Origin: Trissonchulus latispiculum
Taxonomy: Eukaryota; Nematoda; Enoplea; Enoplida; Ironidae
NCBI GenBank assembly: GCA_030248195.1
Contig: JASAND010010987.1
Location: 1 to 64,000, forward strand
DNA length: 64,000 nt
Reading direction: 5' to 3'
Shown: positions 56,284-64,000 of the stretch, piece after piece
Layout: every line of letters starts with the position of its first letter
Numbering within the stretch: the first letter of the stretch is position 1
Program-made: the position numbers and the translations under genes
The notes under the pieces: generated by a model
Seen by the model: only the letters and a program-made list of their open reading frames with translations
Told to the model about the DNA's origin: nothing
The model's database searches: none

Positions 56284-57465
56284 ACGTATATCTCCAAAGT
56301 ATACCGAAAGAATTCAAAATGGGCAGTTCCCGCAATTTTGGAGCTCTCGTCGTGGAAAAGTGTCAGCTTCAGTGGACCCAGTTACGAAGATTTATCGTAA
56401 GCAACCGCAAAAACTTCCCTTTCGCCTGTTCCTCGTATAGAGGTCGGGAAAAAACAACCCGCAAGTGGTGGGGGAAAAACCAACGATTGGGATGAGCTAG
56501 CGGGCTCAAATTTTGCATGCAAATTGCCAGGGCCCATTGATTCCACCTACCACACAAAATTGGACCACTTGAACATTTTGAAATTTTGGCATTTTCGACC
56601 CCCCCAAAAAGTCAAAATTTGCTTATTTTGAAGGCCAATAAAAATTTTCTATAGTGGTTAGATAATAACAATTAATAGTTTCTATGACAACAACATGTGC
56701 TCTTTCCAAAAATATCGTCTCGTCTTCCTGCGGCGCTTGGCAAACTGCTAGCAGAATTTAAAAAATGGGAAATACACTAAGGGGCGGGAAAAGATTTTTG
56801 GTTTCCCTGCCAAACTCTCAAAAATGGTACTTAGTTGCTCAAAAGTCATCCATGTAGCAAGTTTAATGCGTTCTTTCACGTGAACAGCTCAAAATTGCAT
56901 TTGGACTTGGCAAGTTTGTGCTGTCGGTAAAAACCTAATTTCGGCGGATCGGCTGCTTGGCTCAGCTAAAGTGGCCAAAAAGTACTCTGGGACAAAGAAA
57001 TACGCGAAAAAACACTGAAACAACATTTATTTTAATTTATTTCATCGAATTTCGAAAGATTTACAAACAGCGAAGCTCGAATTTTGCGTTAGGTTTGCTG
57101 TAGCAGCCAGCCAGCACCTTTTACAAAAACTTGTGGGTGATTTTTTTGCAAAAAAGTTCGCAAAAAATCACCCGCCGCTTGCCAGCCCAGAGGTCATGGC
57201 AAGGTATCCAATATATGGCTAGATAGTGCAGAGTGTGGACATGTTACAATATGTAGCGAAGTCCGCAGTGACAAATAGCAAAATTTTCAATTTCGGTCCG
57301 GAGTTGTTCGAGGGTCGGTTTTGAGGGGGGTCGACTATTTTGGGTACCCTGTATTCGCTGGTCGAAGGAGTTGGGCCACGGCGGTCAAACCTACATAATA
57401 TGTTAAGGTTGGGACCTATGGCTATTCCCATTGCAAAAAAATTTCCAGCTGCGGCTTTTCTTTGC

Positions 57466-57717
57466 AAAGTTTCGTGATGATTTTTTTGTTAACTTTGCTA
57501 TATGTACATTATAAAGAAGAAATAGGAAACATTATACACAATAATTCCCAAGCCTGTTTAGGAAGTGCCCGCCGGGACTCGAACCCTCGAAAGCCTGAGT
57601 CGCTCTGCCACTGAGCTACGGCCACTCGTAAGCAAGGAACAGGTTTGGAAATATTTGTTGTTTTGTTGAAAGAATTGTTTTTAGGTTGCAAGAAAACAGA
57701 TCAAAAAGCACAAACGT
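57466..57717 (-). repeat. tRNA-like cassette, deleted copy
   Basis: Same flanks as the cassette at 59152-59427. The tRNA-like part (57565-57625) lacks about 14 bases around the anticodon arm, between two 'ctcgaa' motifs, which suggests deletion between short repeats. Confidence 0.65.
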
Positions 57718-57800
57718 TGCAAGCAGCAAGAAGGACGAGTCGGACGACAAAACGGACGCCGGATATGAGCTGGGCGCACCAGAAAACCCCTATAGAGAAA

Positions 57801-58230
57801 CTGGCATTTTTTTAGGGTTTTGAAAGTGGGGGGGGGCTTCGCCCCCCCTAGGGAGGGGGCTTCGCCCCCCCCTAGGGAGGGGGAAGGGGGGGGGGGGGCT
57901 TCCGAAAGGTGGGGGGGGGGACGAGTCCAAGGTATAAAATACCAAAATTTTTAGCGAAAAATTAGCATTTTTTAGGTAAAAACACAAAAAAATCGCTGTT
58001 TTTAACCTTAAAATTAACTTATAAGTCCATAAATTAGCTAAAAATTGAGAAAAGTTTTGAAAATTTGACCTCAAAAACCTAATTTTTCGACACTTTTGGG
58101 CGACCCCCAAAAAAGTGGGGGGGCTTGCCGAAAAGTGGGGGGGGATGAAAGTGGGGGGGGCTCCGAAAAGTGGAGGGGGGAACCGAAAAGTGGTGGGCCC
58201 CCAACCCCCCCCCCACTAAAAAAATGCCAG
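57801..58230. mobile_element. CTGGCATTTTTTTAG-type C-run MITE, 430 bp
   Basis: Ends CTGGCATTTTTTTAG and CTAAAAAAATGCCAG, flanked by an exact GAGAAA duplication (57795-57800 and 58231-58236). The uninterrupted site is present in a neighbouring repeat at 58388-58410 ('cctatagagaaagttttgag'). G and C runs lie inside each end. Confidence 0.85.
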
Positions 58231-59137
58231 GAGAAAGTTTTGAGAGGCCAAGTAAAGCCTATTAAGGACCTCTAGGAAACGGTTGCCGACATGACCCTCC
58301 AGACGGCAAAGTGGAACCAGCCCAGCAAGATGGATGCGTCAGACGGCAAAACGGACACCGGAAATGAGCTGGGCGCACCAGAAAACCCCTATAGAGAAAG
58401 TTTTGAGAGGGCAAGTAGAGCCTAGTATGGACCTCCAGGAAACGGTTGCCGACATGACCCTCCAGATGGCAAAGTGGGACCAGCCCAGCAACTTGGGTCG
58501 GTCGGGCAGCAAAATTGATAGCGGGAATCGATTCTCCGTCCGCAAAAACCTTTGCATGCAAGATTTGAGCCTTCCAGGTCGCAAAATAAGCGAATAAACT
58601 AAGTTCAAAGTTGGACCCAAAATTCACCAACTTTGGCAGGCCAGTACCCAAAAATTACGCCCCCGGCTGGAAAATCATATAGCAATTGAACGACCCTGAT
58701 ATGTGTCCTATTCAGCCATATAGGCAGTATTGCCCCATATATAGCGCAGTCTGACTTAGGTATTACGGCGCCTTTGAAGCATACTTTTAGCGTTTTGGCC
58801 GACTTTGGCCCCCCCACCAAAAAATTTTTCCTGCTCTGGGAGGCATAAAAACTAAAAAAATTTTCTATCTGTTGTTATTAAAGCTACAAAACCCCCTTAC
58901 CAAACGTCAAAGCGGAGAACCGGAAAAAACATCACTCTCGTAAGCGATTTTTGGCATAACTTTTTAACGGAAAGTGGTACGGGGATGAAACTTCAGGAAC
59001 ATACCAAACTCGACACGTACAATTTTTTGCGCACATAATCTGCGCAGGATCTGCGCAGCCTTGTTTTACACGGTCATTCGACCATTTTCACTCATATTAT
59101 AGGGGTCGCTACCGCGACCCCTATGATAATAATCCTG

Positions 59138-59598
59138 TAGGTGGGTGATTTCTTTGCAAAGTTTCGTGATGATTTTTTTGTTAACTTTGCTATATGTACA
59201 TTATAAAGAAGAAATAGGAAACATTATACACAATAAATCCCAAGCCTGTTTAGGAAGTGCCCGCCGGGACTCGAACCCGGGACCCCCCAGACTCGAAAGC
59301 CTGGGTCGCTCTGCCACTGAGCTACGGCCACTCGTAAGCAAGGAACAGGTTTGGAAATATTTGTTGTTTTGTTGAAAGAATTGTTTTTAGGTTGCAAGAA
59401 AACAGATCAAAAAGCACAAACGTTGTCAGGAAAAATTAAAGTATGTTTTTTGAGAAATTGATGTTCAAAACAAAATAATAGCAGTTTTGCCAAAATTGTT
59501 TTTCGACCAAATCTCTAGCTTAAAGAAACCAACTCCAGCTATAGCAATGTTCACAAACAATCACCCCGAAAATTCACATAAAAATCACCCACCTAGAC
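59138..59598 (-). mobile_element. TIR element carrying a tRNA-like gene
   Basis: 'TAGGTGGGTGATTT' at 59138 and its inverse 'AAATCACCCACCTA' at 59598 enclose a unit whose middle contains a tRNA-like sequence. Target duplication is not clear. It may be a MITE that captured a tRNA or a tRNA-derived SINE inserted into one. Confidence 0.5.
59257..59331 (-). tRNA. tRNA-like sequence (anticodon uncertain)
   Basis: 75 bases with the parts of a tRNA: acceptor halves GTGGCCG and CGGGCAC (one G:G mismatch), D arm GCTC-AGTGGCA-GAGC, and T arm CCGGG-TTCGAGT-CCCGG. The internal A box (TAGCTCAGTGGCAGAG) and B box (GGTTCGAGTCC) for RNA polymerase III are both good. The anticodon arm (CCCAGG-CTTTCGAG-TCTGGG) has a loop of the wrong size, so no anticodon is assigned. 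No CCA is encoded. It is more likely a SINE head or tRNA pseudogene than a working tRNA. Confidence 0.55.
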
Positions 59599-60890
59599 GG
59601 TTAACATCAAGCCGCAGCGGGAAAATTTTTTGCATGGCCTTAGCCACAAGTCCCAACCGTAACAGGACGAGGCCCAACTCCTCCGACTAGGGTGCCCAAA
59701 AATAGTCGACCCACCCAAAATCCGACCCTCGGACAACTCCGGACCAAAATAGAATTTATTGCTGGTAGTCACTGTGAACTTTGCGCAGCTGCGCCATGTA
59801 AGCACTTGACATGACCTAACTCTATGCTATCCAACCATATACTGTCCTCTGGATTCGCCACCGGCGGGTGACTTTTCTGTGAACAAATTTACAAAAAAAT
59901 CACTATCAGCCTCTAGTAAAAAGCGTCTGGGGCAAACGTTAGGGCACAACTAATGCCAAATTCGAGCTTAGCGACCCGAAAACCTCTGTAGCCAGAAAGA
60001 AATCCCGGAAAAGGAAAATAAAAAGTTGATACGTATATACTACGTAACCTACTCTTACTATAAATAGCGCATGTTTTAGGTACCTCAACCCCATACTGGC
60101 AGATGGTCCGGCCGGTGGACCCTCCGGACCCAGGGAGTGGTCAGGATCACCTATCTGGGCAAAAGCTGCCTAAAACTAATGCCAAGTTTGAATTCTACGC
60201 ACCGAAAAACATATATGGTATCCAAAAAGGGGAAAAGTATTGTGATCACCAGCAGAAAGCGCGACTCTTTCTAACCTATGTGTGCAAAGATAAGTCATTT
60301 TTTTCACTCCTGTTCATTTTTTGACATTTTGAAAATGACACCTACTTTTTGGTCCAACCTTCCAAAAATTTGCCAAAAGTTTGGACCGATGTAACTTTTG
60401 ACTGGGTTGGGCTAGAAAAGTATTGCAAATATCTGCAATGATGGCAACTCTTCCTCTTTGCACACAGCAAAAATTAGGCCGATCCTCCGATGTACCGTCA
60501 GTCTGGCACATTGCCAAACGTGGCGGGGAAAACCCACTGGGTGGAAACCCACTGGGTGGAAACCCACCCAAATTTTTTGAAAATTTTTTACTAACTCAAC
60601 AGCAAAACAATTCCTGGCTATAGCACGGTATTATCGAGGACGCTGCGTCACGCTATGCAGTCCGATTTGGGCAGTTTTGAATACGTTCCTGGGTAGCCAG
60701 ACGCAAGAAACCCCAAAAGTGCAATTTCACTGCTGGAGGACCCAGCAGAGGTCTAATTGTGACGTTTAATGGCCAATTGTACGTAAAAACCGTTTTCTAC
60801 ACCTTAGAATATATAATAAGTTTTATCAAATTATATATATATATATACATAGTTTTTATTACCATTTTTTCAAAAAATTGCCCTATGTTT

Positions 60891-61740
60891 CTGGCTTTTT
60901 CCTGCAGGGGGGGCATAGGTGTAACGGAGATTTGGGGTGGGGGGGCTGCCCCCCCAACATTTTCTGGGGGGGCCCCTCTGGAGACCCCCCCAACCCTCCC
61001 CCAGGACCCCCCCCCCAACCCTCCCCCAAAAAAATTGTTCAATTTTTATGTCAAAAATCGCATTTTCAGCCGTTTGTAATACTAATAAACATCAAACCAT
61101 GAAGCAATTTTTACATTAGACAGTGGTTTTAAATCTAAAACTTGATTGTCCAGGTGTTTCTAAGTTCAAAAGAAGGCTAATATTCAGTCAAAAAGTCCAT
61201 AAAACTATTAAAAACGTGTATTTCTCGCAATAACAAGTACATTAAGCCAAAAATTTGGGACTTTTTGAAAATTTTTGCAAAATTTACCCTAAAAATACCC
61301 TATTTTTGGCCAATTTTCGCGCCCCCGGCGCGACTACCCCCCCCCCCCAGTTGGGGGGGGACGTCCCCCCCCCAAAAATTTCTGGGGGGGGGTTGAAAAA
61401 ATACTGGGGGGGGGGGCACCCCAACCCCCCCCCCACCTTACACCTATGGGGGGGGGTGGGGGAACCCCCCCAGAAAACCGTTCCCCCCCCCCAGACTTGG
61501 GTCGCCCCCCCCAGAATCGCCCCCCCCCCCCTAGGATTCGGGCCTTCCCCCCCCCAGAACCACCCTACCCTAAAGTTCCCGGAAAAATAGGGTTTTGAGG
61601 GCAAATTTTGAAAATTTTTTCCGGCTTCGCCGGATCTTTTACCCATTTTTAAGTATTTTTTAGCTATTTTAAGGTTAAATTTAAGTTAAAAATAGTGAAT
61701 TTTTTAGCTCAGCAGCAAAAAATAGCTATTTTTAGACCGC
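60891..61740. mobile_element. CTGGCTTTTTCC-type MITE, interrupted
   Basis: Left end 'CTGGCTTTTTCCTGCAGG' at 60891. After the nested element ending at 61448, the typical 'cccagacttgggtcgcccc' and 'ttttttccggcttcgccgg' follow. The right end is missing after about 61740. Confidence 0.6.
60914..61448. mobile_element. CATAGGTGTAA-type MITE nested in the previous
   Basis: Ends CATAGGTGTAACGG and CCTTACACCTATG, 535 bp, inserted in a G run of the host element. Confidence 0.6.
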
Positions 61741-61818
61741 AATTGTTGTTGAAATTTATTGAAACTTGCTACAATTACATCATTTAGCCTACAAAACATT
61801 TTAGAAAAATCGCGGCGT

Positions 61819-62244
61819 CTGGCTTTTTCCTACAGGGGAGGGGGTGGAGGGGGCCCCCCAGAAATCCGTCCCCCCCCAGACTTGGGTCGCCCCCCCCAGG
61901 AATCGGGCCTCCCCCCCCTACCCAAAAGTGCCCGGAAAATAGGGTTTTGAGGGAACATTTTGAAAATTTTTTCCGGCTTCGCCGGATTTTTACCCATTTT
62001 TAAGCATTTTTTAGCTATTTTAAGCTTAAATTTTGTAGTTTTGTTAGTTAAAAATTTTGTTTGTTAGTTTTAATTTTGTTAGTTAAAAAGTCAATTTTGT
62101 AGCTCAGCAGCAAAAAATAGCTATTTTTAGACATTTTTCTAAAAATTTTTCTTCCACCCCCCCAGAAATCCGAGCCCCCCCCCGACCTGGGGGGGACCCC
62201 CCCAGACTTCCCCCCCCAGAAATTTTTGCCTAGGAAAAAGCCAG
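61819..62244. mobile_element. CTGGCTTTTTCC-type MITE, complete
   Basis: Ends CTGGCTTTTTCCTACAGG and CCTAGGAAAAAGCCAG, 426 bp. The same internal order as at 16294, including 'ttccggcttcgccgga' and 'gctcagcagcaaaaaatagc'. Confidence 0.75.
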
Positions 62245-62544
62245 TGTTTATATATGTGTTAAACTTTATGAAGCCTGCCCATTTGATGCTGCATTTTTAA
62301 TGGCTCATGAGATCTCAAAAAAGCGACCTGGGTCAGCCTTTTTGATTCAAACTAACTAAAAAGAGTTGAATTTTACGCTGAAAGTGTCAGAATCGCGCTA
62401 CAACACTTATTTAAGACCTGTGAGGGACGGGTTTATTTCCCCCCGCTACTTTTTGCATTATACCGACCTAACGATACGACCTAGAGTCTCTAGGCTAGAG
62501 AAGTCAGTGCAAATGGGCTTAAAGTGCTGGTTCCGGTTCATCCG

Positions 62545-62632
62545 TGCCTCCCCCCCCCCCCAAACCTGGGGGGGGCGGGGGGCCGCCCCCCAGACTTCCC
62601 CCCCCCAAAATTTTTGCCTAGGAAAAAGCCAG
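62545..62632. mobile_element. Right-end fragment of a CTGGC-type MITE
   Basis: Only the C-run and terminal 'CCTAGGAAAAAGCCAG' are present. Confidence 0.6.
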
Positions 62633-62927
62633 AACACCTGTGGGTGTGGCTAGCGAAAACAACTAAATATTGGGGCTACTTTTTTCGGGGTAGGCGTGCA
62701 GGTGTAGCGGGGATTTGTGTTGGGGGCCCTCCCCAAACATCTTTCGGGATGAGAAGCACTTTTTGGCATTAGAAATTGTTTTTTCAAGTTAATCATATAC
62801 GTACGTATGTTCGCACTATTTCTGGCCTCAAATTTTTAGCCCTTTCCTCTAACACTACTATGCGCCGGTTCCTATGCGCCGGGGTGCGGGGCTAAAAACT
62901 GTTTGAAAGAAATACCGCTTACACACG

Positions 62928-63969
62928 CATAGGTGTGTTTAAGGGGGTCCTCCCCCCCAAATTTCGGATTTGGGTGGGGTCCCCCGAGCCAAATTTGGAC
63001 CTTCTACTCCCCCCCCCAACCCAAACAGGTGGTACACCCATAGATGTGTTAGGGGGAGGTGTTTGGGGACCCCCCCCCACCAAAATGACAAATTTTGGCG
63101 ACCCCCCCCCAGATTTTCAGATTTTTGCTTTTCTTCAGATTTTCACATTTTCTTCACATTTTCAGATTTTCAATTTCGAAGGAGGGGGGGGACGAGTTGG
63201 GGGGGGGTTACGAGTTGGGGATGTGGGGGGGGGGCCGCAGTCACCCAGCAGCAGCGACCCCCCCCCCCCACCCTCATAAGTGTGGTAGGCGGGCGGGGGG
63301 GGGGGGGGGGGGGGGGAACCCCCCATAGGTGTGGCTCGGCAAAAAATCTGGGGGGGGGGGTTCCGACGGGGGGTCGGGGGACCCCCTAAATTTTCGATTT
63401 TATGCCATTTTTGGCTACTTTTTGACCAAAAATCCGGGGGGGGGAGCAAAAAACTGAAAATCTGGGGGGGGTCGGCAAAATTTGTCATTTTGGTGCGGGG
63501 GTCCCCCCCCCCCCCCCCCCCCCTCTGCATCGATGTGGTAGGGGGGGGGGGGTGGGGGGGTACCCCCCCCACCAAATTGACAAATTTTCGCGACCCCCCC
63601 AGATTTTTCAGACTTTAGCTAGGCCCCCCCGATTTTTGGCCAAAAAGTGGCCAAAAATGGCAAACAAATCGAAAATTTAGGGGTTTTTGGGAAATTTGGC
63701 GGACCCCCCCCCCCCCCCGTCGGAAACCCCCCCCCCCAGATTTTTTGCCCAGCCACCCCAATGCCCCCCCCCTAACACCCCTATGGGAACCCCTCCCCCC
63801 AAATGGAGGGGTCGAAGACCCTCCCCCAAAAAATATCTCTAGCATAACGTTATATATTCGCGTTCGCGAAAAATAGGCGAATCGTAATCACCGCGGGACG
63901 GGGGTACGAATTACGATTGGGGGGGGGGGTTCGAGCAATCCCCCCAGCCGCACCCCTAACACACCTATG
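62928..63969. mobile_element. Array of nested CATAGGTGTG-type elements
   Basis: Outer ends CATAGGTGTGTTT and AACACACCTATG. Inside are further termini: 'catagatgtgttagggg', 'cataagtgtggtagg', 'cataggtgtggctcgg', 'catcgatgtggtaggg' and 'aacacccctatggg'. The units between are G and C runs around 'caaaatgacaaattttggcga' cores. Proline- and glycine-rich frames are artefacts. Confidence 0.65.
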
Positions 63970-64000
63970 GCAAAAATAAGTTTGTCTTGCACACAAATTT

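Larger units (their letters stand above)
54619..59125. repeat. Large inverted-repeat complex, CATAGGGGTCGC ends
   Basis: Left blocks at 54619-54840 ('tgcgcagaagctgcgca', 'ccggaccggtt') and 55210-55530 ('gattcccgccgtcagtttt', 'ctggaggtccatag') reappear in reverse order and orientation at 58890-59125 and 58250-58600. The outermost tip is a GGGGTCGC hairpin at both ends. A tandem duplication of about 170 bases lies at 58264-58600, and a C-run MITE is inserted at 57801. Confidence 0.65.
56950..60000. repeat. Second inverted pair overlapping the first
   Basis: About 57040-57437 matches the reverse complement of about 59605-59950: 'aagccgcagc.ggaaa', 'ggtcccaacc', 'aactcc', 'tcgac', 'caactccggaccaaaat' and 'gggtgattttt' occur in mirrored order. 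It straddles the right end of the previous complex. Confidence 0.55.

Noticed and set aside
57565..57625. A second functional tRNA
   Set aside because: It lacks about 14 bases of the anticodon arm.
61255..63618. Proline- and glycine-rich frames of 100 residues or more
   Set aside because: They come from G and C runs inside MITEs and lack any domain.
1..64000. CRISPR arrays, bacterial operons and rRNA genes
   Set aside because: None seen. Tandem repeats here are micro- or minisatellites without regular unique spacers.

Overview
The window is a piece of an animal nuclear genome: AT-rich, gene-poor, with split genes, simple repeats and many dead or non-autonomous transposons. Two chemoreceptor-like 7TM genes resembling the nematode serpentine receptor classes, a DEG/ENaC channel gene and a Kelch exon make a nematode the most likely source. 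That is an inference from protein style; there is no rRNA or other marker to fix the taxon.

Layout. 1-303 holds the 3' end of a LINE reverse transcriptase. 555-1550 (-) is an intact 7TM receptor. 4001-4476 (-) is a broken Polinton/Maverick packaging ATPase. 4890-5690 (-) contains unassigned coding-like exons. 6644-6918 (+) is a terminal Kelch exon with a poly(A) signal. From 38385 down to 7999 (-) I can assemble, by splice sites and matching codon phase, most of one DEG/ENaC-type sodium channel gene: TM1, the FPAVTFC motif, the ectodomain and TM2 with a G-A-S selectivity motif. Between the TM1-proximal exons and the finger/palm exons lie same-strand exons encoding a C-type lectin-like domain, and the junction into the channel exons is phase-consistent. 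A lectin-bearing DEG/ENaC channel is the main candidate novelty of the window. 46836-47660 (-) is a second 7TM receptor that lacks TM1 in this exon.

The channel introns are full of mobile elements: a 3.4 kb inverted repeat (15606-18979) built around TA-flanked elements; a Polinton DNA polymerase B remnant (19150-21165) split by a 986-bp element with TTAA duplication; hAT-like elements with 8-bp duplications (27721-28175, and 40782-42033 just upstream of the exons); a Ty3-like integrase remnant (34230-35105); long (TAA)n, (AT)n and (GT)n tracts. Between channel and second receptor are a 402-bp near-perfect palindrome with a 7-bp duplication and a 566-bp hAT-like element.

From 48.8 kb to the end I see no gene. 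It is a nest of inverted-repeat elements, minisatellites and several related families of MITE whose subterminal regions are runs of G or C. Two tRNA-like cassettes are embedded in this nest. Exon coordinates are read by eye from splice consensus and phase, not from transcripts.
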